A DNA stretch of 64,000 bases from Pseudomonas arcuscaelestis (GTDB taxonomy: Bacteria > Pseudomonadota > Gammaproteobacteria > Pseudomonadales > Pseudomonadaceae): NCBI RefSeq assembly GCF_016881005.1, contig NZ_JACOPV010000014.1, positions 62,001-126,000 of the forward strand, read 5' to 3'. Below, piece after piece: positions 1 to 6,890 of the stretch. The position numbers and the translations under genes are program-made. Positions within the stretch are counted from its first letter, which is position 1. Each line of letters begins with the position of its first letter. The notes beneath the pieces were generated by a model. It worked only from the letters and a program-made list of their open reading frames with translations. It ran no database searches and was not told where the DNA came from.

Positions 1-569
1 AAGCCAAGCTGCTACGTGTACTGCAAGAGCAGAAGCTGGAACGCCTGGGCGCCAACCAGAGCATCACGGTCAACTTGCGCATCATCGCCGCGACCAAGCC
101 GGACCTGCTCGAAGAAGCGCGTGCGGGACGTTTTCGCGAAGATCTGGCTTACCGTCTGAATGTGGCAGAACTGCGCCTGGCACCGCTACGCGAGCGGCGC
201 GAAGACATCCCCTTGCTGTTCGAGCACTTTGCCCGTCTGGCCGGGGAGCGCATGGGCCGCAGAGCGCCAGCGTTGAGCGGCGCCCATTTAGGCCAACTGC
301 TCAGCCACGCCTGGCCCGGCAACGTCCGCGAGCTGGCCAACGCTGCCGAGCGTCATGCCCTTGGCCTGGGTGAACCAAACATTGCCCCGGTCGAATCCGG
401 GCAGTCGCTCGCGGCCCAGCAGGAAGCGTTCGAGGCGCAGTGCCTGCGTGCAGCCTTGAGCCGGCACAAAGGCGAGATCAAGGCGGTCATGGAAGAGCTG
501 CAACTGCCCCGCCGCACGCTTAACGAAAAAATGCAGCGTCATGGCTTGATGCGCGAAGACTTCCTTTAG
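1..569 (+). CDS. NtrC-family sigma-54-dependent response regulator, C-terminal part (DctD/MifR-like)
   Basis: The reading frame is open from the window edge (codons begin at base 3), so the 5' part is missing. What remains is the second half of an AAA+ sigma-54 activator domain (the FREDLAYRLNV and LRERREDIPLL stretches and the WPGNVREL sensor segment), followed by a Fis-type helix-turn-helix at the end (LPRRTLNEKMQRHGL). Such proteins use ATP to open sigma-54 RNA polymerase promoters, normally after phosphorylation by a sensor kinase encoded upstream. The next gene is a dicarboxylate-type permease behind a -24/-12 promoter, so this regulator most likely controls it, as DctD or MifR do for C4-dicarboxylates or alpha-ketoglutarate. 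The exact signal is inference. Confidence 0.9.
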   Translation, partial: AKLLRVLQEQKLERLGANQSITVNLRIIAATKPDLLEEARAGRFREDLAYRLNVAELRLAPLRERREDIPLLFEHFARLAGERMGRRAPALSGAHLGQLLSHAWPGNVRELANAAERHALGLGEPNIAPVESGQSLAAQQEAFEAQCLRAALSRHKGEIKAVMEELQLPRRTLNEKMQRHGLMREDFL

Positions 570-580
570 ACAGCCCCCGA

Positions 581-631
581 TAAGCGGAAACTTGCCTAGC
601 ACCAAGACTGCTATGAGCGGATTTCCGCTCA
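581..631. promoter_or_regulatory. Probable enhancer (UAS) for the upstream NtrC-type regulator
   Basis: A perfect 8-bp inverted repeat with a 2-bp centre, TGAGCGGATTTCCGCTCA, lies at 614-631. A degenerate copy whose left half matches 7 of 8 bases (TAAGCGGA) starts at 581. The pair sits 40-90 bp upstream of the -24 element at 672. Tandem palindromes at this place are typical of binding sites for sigma-54 activators; assignment to the regulator ending at 569 is inference from adjacency. Confidence 0.6.
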
Positions 632-671
632 TCACCACGCTCCAACCCCTCTAGACCGGCCCTTCAGAACC

Positions 672-687
672 TGGCACAGCTCCTGCT
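672..687 (+). promoter_or_regulatory. Sigma-54 (-24/-12) promoter of the permease gene
   Basis: TGGCACAGCTCCTGCT keeps GG and GC exactly ten bases apart, close to the consensus TGGCAC-N5-TTGCT. It lies 61 bp before the start codon at 748 and downstream of a palindromic activator site. Confidence 0.75.
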
Positions 688-722
688 ATAGCCCTGTCAG
701 GTTGCGTTTCGGCGCGCTCCAC

Positions 723-730
723 AAAAATAA
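723..730 (+). promoter_or_regulatory. Candidate Crc/Hfq catabolite-repression (CA) motif
   Basis: AAAAATAA fits the AANAANAA motif recognised by Hfq-Crc on Pseudomonas mRNAs and lies in the 5' leader just ahead of the ribosome binding site (AAGGT). Motif match only. Confidence 0.35.
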
Positions 731-747
731 CGATGAAGGTCCCCTAG

Positions 748-2067
748 ATGGATAACTCCACCACCCTGCCAGCCGGGGCGGCCATTGCGCCCGCCACGGA
801 AAAAACTACCCGCAGTCGCCTGAAATCCATTTTCAGTGGTTCAATCGGCAATATGGTCGAATGGTACGACTGGTACGTTTACGCCGCGTTTTCCCTGTAC
901 TTCGCCAAGGCCTTCTTCCCTGCCGGGGACTCTACCGCCCAGCTTCTCAATACGGCCGCAATCTTTGCCGTAGGCTTTCTGATGCGCCCAATCGGCGGTT
1001 GGCTGATGGGCATCTACGCCGACCGCAAGGGACGCAAGGCAGCACTGATGGCCTCGGTATTGCTGATGTGCGCAGGCTCGCTGGTAATCGCCCTGACCCC
1101 TGGTTATGAAACCATCGGTGTAGCCGCCCCAGTCCTGCTGGTGGTAGCGCGCTTGATGCAGGGCTTGTCGGTGGGTGGCGAATACGGCACCTCGGCCACC
1201 TACCTCAGTGAGATGGCGACCAAAGAACGTCGTGGCTTCTTCTCCAGCTTCCAGTACGTCACCTTGATCTCTGGCCAGCTCATCGCCCTGGCGGTGCTGA
1301 TCGTTCTTCAGCAAACGCTGACCACAGAGCAACTGTATGCCTGGGGCTGGCGTGTACCGTTCGTGATCGGCGCCCTTTGCGCGGTCGTGGCCCTGTACCT
1401 GCGTCGTGGCATGGAAGAAACCGCCTCCTTCACCAAGAAGGAAAAGTCCAAGGAAAGCCTGATGCGCACATTGATGCGTCATCCAAAGGAGCTGGCAACC
1501 GTGGTCGGTCTGACCATGGGCGGTACCCTGGCCTTCTACACCTACACCACCTACATGCAGAAGTACCTGGTGAACACGGTGGGCATGAGCATTTCCGACT
1601 CGACCACCATCTCGGCCGCCACACTGTTCCTGTTCATGTGCCTGCAACCGATCGTCGGCAGTCTGTCCGACAAAATCGGTCGTCGCCCGATCCTGATCGC
1701 TTTCGGTGTACTGGGCACCCTGTGCACTGTGCCGATCCTCACCACGCTGCACACCATCCAAACCTGGTGGGGTGCGTTCTTCCTGATCATGGCCGCTCTG
1801 ATCATCGTCAGTGGCTACACCTCGATCAACGCGGTGGTCAAAGCTGAACTGTTCCCAACCGAAATCCGCGCCCTGGGTGTTGGTCTGCCTTACGCACTGA
1901 CCGTATCGATCTTCGGCGGCACCGCGGAATACATTGCACTGTGGTTCAAGGCCCAAGGCATGGAGTCCGGTTTCTACTGGTACGTGACCGCGTGTATCGC
2001 CTGCTCGTTGCTGGTGTACGTGTTCATGAAAGACACCCGCAAGCATTCGCGGATCACTACCGACTGA
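748..2067 (+). CDS. MFS metabolite:H+ symporter, KgtP-like (alpha-ketoglutarate/dicarboxylate permease)
   Basis: This 439-residue, 12-helix inner-membrane transporter belongs to the metabolite:H+ symporter branch of the MFS. Hallmarks are the N-terminal GNMVEWYDWYVYA segment, the loop 2-3 motif GIYADRKGRKAALM, and RLMQGLSVGGEYGTSATYLSE. These resemble alpha-ketoglutarate permease and the PcaT-type transporter encoded at 32885-34174. The ATG at 748 follows AAGGT at a suitable distance. The gene is preceded by a sigma-54 promoter and followed by a strong terminator, so it is a single-gene unit under the adjacent NtrC-type regulator. The substrate is most likely a C4/C5 dicarboxylate; which one cannot be told from sequence. 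Confidence 0.85.
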   Translation: MDNSTTLPAGAAIAPATEKTTRSRLKSIFSGSIGNMVEWYDWYVYAAFSLYFAKAFFPAGDSTAQLLNTAAIFAVGFLMRPIGGWLMGIYADRKGRKAALMASVLLMCAGSLVIALTPGYETIGVAAPVLLVVARLMQGLSVGGEYGTSATYLSEMATKERRGFFSSFQYVTLISGQLIALAVLIVLQQTLTTEQLYAWGWRVPFVIGALCAVVALYLRRGMEETASFTKKEKSKESLMRTLMRHPKELATVVGLTMGGTLAFYTYTTYMQKYLVNTVGMSISDSTTISAATLFLFMCLQPIVGSLSDKIGRRPILIAFGVLGTLCTVPILTTLHTIQTWWGAFFLIMAALIIVSGYTSINAVVKAELFPTEIRALGVGLPYALTVSIFGGTAEYIALWFKAQGMESGFYWYVTACIACSLLVYVFMKDTRKHSRITTD

Positions 2068-2091
2068 GGCTTGGCTTGATGTAACGCAAAA

Positions 2092-2120
2092 GGGCGTCCA
2101 GCAGTGGACGCCCTTTTTTT
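2092..2120 (+). terminator. Rho-independent terminator of the permease gene
   Basis: GGGCGTCCA and TGGACGCCC form a perfect 9-bp stem with a 4-nt loop, followed by seven T. Confidence 0.9.
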
Positions 2121-2224
2121 ATCTTTAACGCCGTATTAATCCCGGGTTGAGAACGTATTCATCACCGGTGCAACCATCCGACTCATTGAGGCAGACGGAT
2201 GGAACGCCGGTAAAAACATCGAAT

Positions 2225-2268
2225 AAATTGATTTTTAAGCACTATTTTTTGCGCTTTTTAATCAATTT
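2225..2268. promoter_or_regulatory. Inverted repeat upstream of the repeat-protein gene
   Basis: AAATTGATT (2225-2233) and AATCAATTT (2260-2268) form perfect 9-bp arms 26 bp apart within an AT-rich stretch. A possible -10 element, TAGAAT, follows at 2277-2282. It may be a regulator site for the small gene at 2329; no factor can be named. The rest of 2121-2328 shows no gene. Confidence 0.4.
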
Positions 2269-2328
2269 TGTCGGAGTAGAATTGAACCCATAGAAACAAA
2301 CAACCTCTCACCACCCGGAGCAACGACG

Positions 2329-2577
2329 ATGAAAACCAAATTGATCCTCACCCTGGCCTTCTCGGTACTGGCTGCCAACGCTTTTGCTGAAGATGGTTTT
2401 GATCGCACCAATGGTCACAACTTCGGTGCCGTACAAACTCAGTCGGCGGGTTATGCCGAAGACGGTTTCGATCGTACCGGCGCTGCAAAATTCGCCGAAG
2501 ACGGTTTTGACCGTACTGGCGCGGCCAAATTTGCCGAAGATGGCTTTGATCGCACCCAGGCTCACCGCATCAGCTAA
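2329..2577 (+). CDS. Small secreted protein with four AEDGFDRT repeats
   Basis: This 82-residue protein starts with a clear Sec signal peptide (charged MKTK, hydrophobic core, ANAFA cleavage near residue 20). The mature part contains four copies of AEDGFDRT at about residues 20-27, 43-50, 56-63 and 69-76. The last three are 13 residues apart, with GAAKF as the linker. The copies differ at synonymous positions (GAT/GAC, GGT/GGC, GAT/GAC, CGC/CGT), which suggests selection on the peptide. A GGAG ribosome site precedes the ATG, and a hairpin follows the stop. It is probably periplasmic or secreted; the acidic-aromatic-basic repeat has no function I can name. Short proteins of this kind in Pseudomonas sometimes carry uninformative names such as 'phage infection protein'. 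Confidence 0.85.
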   Translation: MKTKLILTLAFSVLAANAFAEDGFDRTNGHNFGAVQTQSAGYAEDGFDRTGAAKFAEDGFDRTGAAKFAEDGFDRTQAHRIS

Positions 2578-2595
2578 CCCTGATGTGATGCAGTC

Positions 2596-2626
2596 AGCCC
2601 GGCTTCGGCCGGGCTTAATCGTTTTC
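2596..2626 (+). terminator. Hairpin terminator after the repeat-protein gene
   Basis: AGCCCGGC-TTCG-GCCGGGCT is a perfect 8-bp stem with a stable UUCG tetraloop, followed by a weak T-rich run. Confidence 0.7.
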
Positions 2627-2689
2627 AGCCGGACAAAGCCTTGGCACACTAGACGCTTTCACCAAGGGAAGGCCGCAAGGCCAGCGCAG

Positions 2690-3301
2690 ATGTACTACTA
2701 CGAACCCGCAAACGGCCACGGCCTGCCTCATGATCCGTTCAACGCCATCGTCGGCCCCCGCCCCATCGGCTGGATTTCATCCCACGACGAGCAAGGTCGC
2801 TTGAACCTGGCACCTTACAGCTTCTTCAATGCCTTCAATTACATTCCGCCCATCATCGGTTTCTCCAGTGTCGGGCGCAAAGACAGCCTGAACAATATCG
2901 AGAAAACCGGCGAGTTCGCCTGGAACCTGGCGACGCGACCACTGGCCGAAGCCATGAACCAGAGCTGCGCAGCGGTGGCAGCCGACGTCGATGAATTTGC
3001 CTTGAGCGGCCTTACACCGGTTACCTCAAAGGTTATCGCTGTGCCGCGAGTGCAGGAAAGTCCGGTGTCCTTCGAATGCAAGGTGACGCAGATCATTCAG
3101 CTGCAGCGAGCCGATCAGGTACTGGTACCGAGTTGGTTGATTCTGGGCGAAGTGGTGGCGGTGCATATTGCCGAACACCTGCTCAAGGACGGCATCTACG
3201 ACACCGCTGCCGCCCAGCCAATCCTGCGTGGAGGCGGCCCGGCTGATTACTTCGAGCTGGGCAACCTGTTCAAGATGGCCCGCCCGCAGGTCAATGGCTG
3301 A
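2690..3301 (+). CDS. Flavin reductase-like protein (FMN-binding split barrel)
   Basis: This is a 203-residue protein of the flavin reductase-like domain family (DIM6/NTAB type). The opening MYYYEPANGHGLPHDPFNAIVGPRPIGWISS holds the GPRPIGW motif that contacts FMN, and it continues LNLAPYSFFNAFNYIPPIIGFSS. The frame is also open further upstream, but only the ATG at 2690 begins the conserved domain; upstream codons overlap the preceding gene and its terminator. It probably binds FMN and acts as an NAD(P)H:flavin oxidoreductase or in ring-cleavage chemistry; the substrate is unknown. It stands alone, convergent with the small gene at 3303. Confidence 0.85.
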   Translation: MYYYEPANGHGLPHDPFNAIVGPRPIGWISSHDEQGRLNLAPYSFFNAFNYIPPIIGFSSVGRKDSLNNIEKTGEFAWNLATRPLAEAMNQSCAAVAADVDEFALSGLTPVTSKVIAVPRVQESPVSFECKVTQIIQLQRADQVLVPSWLILGEVVAVHIAEHLLKDGIYDTAAAQPILRGGGPADYFELGNLFKMARPQVNG

Positions 3302-3302
3302 G

Positions 3303-3533
3303 TTACCAGACCAGATCGGCGTCGTCACTGACGCCCTGCAGGCGTTCAAGCTCGGCGCAGGCAGCCTCGTCGGCGGCCAGGGCTGTCTTGAACGTCTGCC
3401 CTTCGAGCACTTTATGAAACCGTGGCGCACCCGTGGCGCCCAGGCCTTTCACGGCGATCGCAGCACAGTACCCCTCTTCGCCGCGAACAGCTGCCGATAC
3501 TGCTTCGAACTGCGCAAACTCTTTACGTGCCAT
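3303..3533 (-). CDS. Conserved hypothetical protein, 76 aa
   Basis: A small soluble protein beginning MARKEFAQFEAVSAAVRGEEGY and ending SDDADLVW. It has no signal peptide or membrane segment. The ATG at 3533 was preferred to an in-frame GTG at 3548 because the sequence from MARKEF onward is the part that looks conserved; both have weak ribosome sites. It converges with the flavin reductase-like gene, with 1 bp between the stops. I do not recognise a domain. Confidence 0.6.
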   Translation of the reverse strand: MARKEFAQFEAVSAAVRGEEGYCAAIAVKGLGATGAPRFHKVLEGQTFKTALAADEAACAELERLQGVSDDADLVW

Positions 3534-3571
3534 GTGCTTTAAATCCACATCAGTTACTTGAAAGCGCCATT

Positions 3572-3880
3572 CTAACCCGCAGACGGCTCACCAAAGGTAT
3601 GCAGGTCCAGGCTGGCGACCACTTGGGCCTGAACCAGCTCGCCAAACAGGTCTAGCGTGGGCGAAGCGAAGTAGCCGCTCATCGCCTGCTGATCGCGCCA
3701 CCGGCCGCTGAGCAACCACAAATCAGCATCCGCTTGCGACTGCTGCAGGTTGAAGTGCAGGCAGCCAGGGCACTCCCGGGACGGCTCGAGCAATTGGCGC
3801 AAACGCTCGCCCAGCTCCACGGAGCGACCGTAGCTGGCACGAATGAAAGCAAGATGGGTGACCGGTTGCGGCGAGGTCAT
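3572..3880 (-). CDS. Antibiotic biosynthesis monooxygenase-family protein (YgiN-like)
   Basis: A 102-residue dimeric alpha+beta barrel (ABM) protein. It starts THLAFIRASYGRSVELGERLRQLLEPSRECPGCLHFNLQQS and continues with WLLSGRWRDQQAMSGYFASP, the layout of small quinol monooxygenases. The ATG at 3880 lies 8 nt after AGGAG; an alternative ATG two codons upstream would be only 2 nt from it and is unlikely. It is divergent from the AraC-type regulator at 4082, which may control it. The substrate is unknown. Confidence 0.8.
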   Translation of the reverse strand: MTSPQPVTHLAFIRASYGRSVELGERLRQLLEPSRECPGCLHFNLQQSQADADLWLLSGRWRDQQAMSGYFASPTLDLFGELVQAQVVASLDLHTFGEPSAG

Positions 3881-3961
3881 GGGCATTTCTCCTAGAGCAG
3901 CCAGTTGTTATTGCCAGGTTGCAAGACTAGGGGCTGCATCGCGTGCGCCGTTAGGTCATTC

Positions 3962-4016
3962 CTGTCGTCGGCTTGCCTGATCCTGCGCGCGGCAGGATCA
4001 GGCAAGCAGACGACAG
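3962..4016. repeat. 55-bp near-perfect palindrome between divergent genes
   Basis: Two 25-nt arms (3962-3986 and 3992-4016) are complementary at 24 of 25 positions around the 5-nt centre GCGCG. There is no T-run on either side. It lies in the divergent region between the monooxygenase-like gene (start 3880) and the AraC gene (start 4082), 65 bp before the latter. It could be an operator, a leader hairpin or a mobile palindromic unit. Confidence 0.8.
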
Positions 4017-4081
4017 CATTCGGCTAGCGTCGCTGCTTGCACATACCTATGCTGCTCAGGTCCTTTTCTGGAAGTACCGCG

Positions 4082-5011
4082 ATGTCTACATCTCCCTCTG
4101 ATCGTCCGATACTGGATCCGGCCCTGGAACTACAGCGCCAGGAACTGGCGGATCTGGTTCGCCGTCATGCGCCGCGCAGCGTCAGTGGTGAATCGGCTAT
4201 CGAAGACTTGTTCCTGGTGCAATACGAAGAAAGCGTACGCTCCATGCCGACCCTGGCGCAGCCGGCCTTGTGCATTCTTGCCCACGGCAGCAAGGAGATA
4301 TGCCTGGGAGACGAGCGCTACCTCTACGATCCGTTGAATTACATGGTGTTGTCGGTGGCACTGCCAATCAGCGGCGTTTTGCTGGAGGCCAGTCCCGAGA
4401 ATCCCAGCCTTGGGGTGCGCATGAACATCGACCCGGCGCAGATCAACAACCTGATTGCCGAGGCCGGTCCCATGGGTGTTCCAGCCCTGCCTTCGGGGCG
4501 TGGATTGTATGTAGAGCGCACCGATCCATTACTGCTCGATGCCTTGCTGCGCCTGATACGCCTGCTCGATACGCCAAAAGACATCCCTGTGCTGGCGCCG
4601 TTGATCCAGCGGGAAATTCTTTATCGCCTGCTGCGCGGCCCGCAGGGTTATCGCCTGTATGAAATAGCCATGTCCAGCAGCCAGACCCACCGCGTGTGCC
4701 AAGCGATCGAATGGCTCAACCAGCACTTCGATCGTCCGCTACGCATCGATGATCTGGCCCGTGAGGTGAACCTCAGCAGCTCTACCTTGCATCACCGCTT
4801 CAAGGCCGTCACCTCCATGAGCCCTCTGCAGTACCAGAAGCAACTGCGCCTGCAGGAGGCTCGCCGGCTGATGCTCAACGACGGACTGGAAGCGGCAGTG
4901 GCAGGGTATCGAGTGGGCTATGAAAGTCCGTCGCAGTTCAGCCGGGAGTACAGCCGCTTGTACGGCGCCCCGCCTGTACGGGATTTGGCGCGCTTGCGAA
5001 GTGCACTTTAG
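4082..5011 (+). CDS. AraC-family transcriptional regulator
   Basis: This 309-residue protein has an N-terminal AraC_N-type sensor domain (about residues 25-190) and a C-terminal AraC/XylS DNA-binding domain with two helix-turn-helix units (LRIDDLAREVNLSSSTLHHRFKAVTSMSPLQYQKQLRLQEARRL, then GYRVGYESPSQFSREYSRLYG). The ATG at 4082 follows GGAAG with good spacing; an upstream in-frame ATG at 4037 lacks one and would add 15 unrelated residues. It is divergent from the ABM-family gene, the usual arrangement of this group with its target oxidoreductase. The ligand is unknown. Confidence 0.88.
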   Translation: MSTSPSDRPILDPALELQRQELADLVRRHAPRSVSGESAIEDLFLVQYEESVRSMPTLAQPALCILAHGSKEICLGDERYLYDPLNYMVLSVALPISGVLLEASPENPSLGVRMNIDPAQINNLIAEAGPMGVPALPSGRGLYVERTDPLLLDALLRLIRLLDTPKDIPVLAPLIQREILYRLLRGPQGYRLYEIAMSSSQTHRVCQAIEWLNQHFDRPLRIDDLAREVNLSSSTLHHRFKAVTSMSPLQYQKQLRLQEARRLMLNDGLEAAVAGYRVGYESPSQFSREYSRLYGAPPVRDLARLRSAL

Positions 5012-5119
5012 GAGTGCAGTGCCCCGGTCGGTGGTAGCCAGCTTCCTGTAGAGACCGGACACATCGCTGACAGGTGTGCGCAGACATGGTTGACACATTA
5101 TGGGCCGCGGTCAGGTTTA

Positions 5120-5404
5120 TTCACGCCAGTGGATCGGCGTCTGGCTGTATGTGTCACTGACTACACAGTTGGCCGACCGCAGGTGAGCACCGGAATGAGG
5201 CTCGAGTGACGATGGGCATATCCGTTTGATGCAGCGGCGCAACTGGCTGGTTTCGCCTTTACGGCGACCCACTTTTGTCGGGGCAAAAGTGGGCAAAACC
5301 CCTTGTCCCTGCATTCGGCCTACTGAAGGGACGATTTGTGGCGTCTGCACGATTTGTGCAGGTAGAAGCACAGCAACAGCAACAGCAATGGCAATGGCAA
5401 TGAC
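5120..5404. repeat. Dispersed mosaic intergenic repeat, short copy
   Basis: The segment at about 5122-5176 matches the right end of the large element at 21430-21490 in the same orientation. The segment from about 5185 matches 20775 onward, including the CGATGGGCATATCCGTTTGA block and the hairpin around CCCACTTTTGTCGGGGCAAA. It ends in five hexanucleotide repeats (CAGCAA x3, TGGCAA x2, 5371-5400). Reading frames across it are not genes. The rest of 5012-5450 shows no gene. Confidence 0.85.
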
Positions 5405-5450
5405 CCTGTGCAAAGTTGAAACCGGCCTTGCCGGCGCTGGGTGGACCGGC

Positions 5451-6890
5451 CTACACCGCTCGGAGCACGTGCTTGATTTCCTGGAAGGCGCTCAATCCCC
5501 AAGGCCCAAGCTCCCGTCCGATGCTGCTTTGTTTGTAGCCACCCCAAGCCGTCTGCGGGAAGATCACTTGCGGCGCGTTGATCCACACCAACCCAGCCTC
5601 AAGCGCATTGGCTACCCGCTCGGCAGCGATCAAGTCATTGCTGACCACACTGGCCACCAGCCCAAACTCGCTGTCATTGGCCAATGCCACAGCTTGGGCT
5701 TCGTCGGCCACCGGGCGTACACAAAGCACCGGACCGAAGATTTCCTCGCACCACAGCGCACTGTCCAAGGGCACATCGGTGAACACGGTGGGGCTGATGT
5801 AATACCCGCTCGACAGCGCTGATGGGCGCGCGCCACCGCATAGCAGTCGCGCGCCGGCCTCCAGGCCTGCAGCGATATGTTTCTGCACCCGCCGGTATTG
5901 CGCCTGGTTGACCAGTGCACCCATTTCATTTTCGCCCGTGAACGGGTCGCCGACTCGAATCGCCTCGGCCCGACATTTCAGACGTGCGATAAAGTCCGGG
6001 TACAAAGCCTCAGCAACTAACACGCGACTGGTGGCCGAGCACATTTGCCCGGCATTGAAGAAACCGCCCAAACATGTCAGCTCAACAGCCAGATCAAGAT
6101 CAGCCGCCTCAAGCACCAGCAACGATGACTTGCCGCCCAGCTCCAGGCTAACGCCCTTGACGGTTTCCGCGGCGCGCTGCATCACTTGCATCCCCACCGC
6201 ATTGCTGCCGGTGAAGGACACCTTGGCGATACGCGGGTCCGCCGCCAAGGCTGCACCGACGTCGATTCCGGTGCCACAGACCAGGTTGAACACGCCAGCA
6301 GGCAAGCCTGCCTGGGCAATCACGTTGGCCAGTTCGAGCTCCGCCAACGGCGTAACCTCTGAAGGCTTGAGCACCACGCAGCAGCCAGCCGCCAAGGCCG
6401 GGGCCAGTTTCCAGGCGGTAGTCACCATGGGGAAGTTCCAGGGCACGATCAAGCCGACCACACCGCACGGCTCGCGCCGCAACCGCGCTACAAAATCCTC
6501 GCTCGGCAGTGCCACTGGGCAGTCCTGCCCGGCATCGAGGTGATCGGCGAGTTCGGCGTAGTAGCGGAACGTTGCAATGACATCGTCGACGTCCATGTGT
6601 GCTTCGGCGAGCGGCTTGCCATTGTTGCTGGCCTGGAGGAACACCAGGCGCTCACGACTCGCCTCGACACCGTCGGCAATTGTGCGCAGTACCACCGCGC
6701 GATCGCTTGCGCGCGTTGTCGACCATTCTGAAAATGCAGCTCGAGCCGCCAGGGTGGCGCGCTCTACTGCCGCTCCATCACCGCCCGCCACTTCGGCCAA
6801 TTGCTGCTCGTTACTGGGGTTTATCACCGTTAGCGGCTGTAGGCCCAGCTCCCAGACACCGTTGATGTAGACACCTGGAGTTTTGATCAT
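5451..6890 (-). CDS. NAD(P)+-dependent aldehyde dehydrogenase
   Basis: A 479-residue class 3-like ALDH. It contains PWNFP (Asn152), the cofactor lysine in LKPSE (Lys175), the FTGS loop near 227-229, the general base in SLELGGK (Glu250) and the nucleophile in NAGQMCSA (Cys284). The start overlaps the stop of the upstream decarboxylase gene as ATGA, so the two are translationally coupled. An upstream in-frame extension into that gene was rejected. The partner makes an aldehyde from a 2-oxo acid, so this enzyme probably oxidises it to the acid, for example 4-guanidinobutyraldehyde if the partner is AruI-like. The substrate is inference. Confidence 0.85.
   Translation of the reverse strand: MIKTPGVYINGVWELGLQPLTVINPSNEQQLAEVAGGDGAAVERATLAARAAFSEWSTTRASDRAVVLRTIADGVEASRERLVFLQASNNGKPLAEAHMDVDDVIATFRYYAELADHLDAGQDCPVALPSEDFVARLRREPCGVVGLIVPWNFPMVTTAWKLAPALAAGCCVVLKPSEVTPLAELELANVIAQAGLPAGVFNLVCGTGIDVGAALAADPRIAKVSFTGSNAVGMQVMQRAAETVKGVSLELGGKSSLLVLEAADLDLAVELTCLGGFFNAGQMCSATSRVLVAEALYPDFIARLKCRAEAIRVGDPFTGENEMGALVNQAQYRRVQKHIAAGLEAGARLLCGGARPSALSSGYYISPTVFTDVPLDSALWCEEIFGPVLCVRPVADEAQAVALANDSEFGLVASVVSNDLIAAERVANALEAGLVWINAPQVIFPQTAWGGYKQSSIGRELGPWGLSAFQEIKHVLRAV

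Noticed and set aside
841..2046. A 401-codon frame antisense to the KgtP-like permease
   Set aside because: Histidine/glutamine-rich shadow of a clear MFS gene; no ribosome site or domain.
2384..2689. Longer N-terminus for the flavin reductase-like protein
   Set aside because: The in-frame extension overlaps the repeat-protein gene and its terminator and adds no domain sequence; ATG 2690 starts the conserved part.
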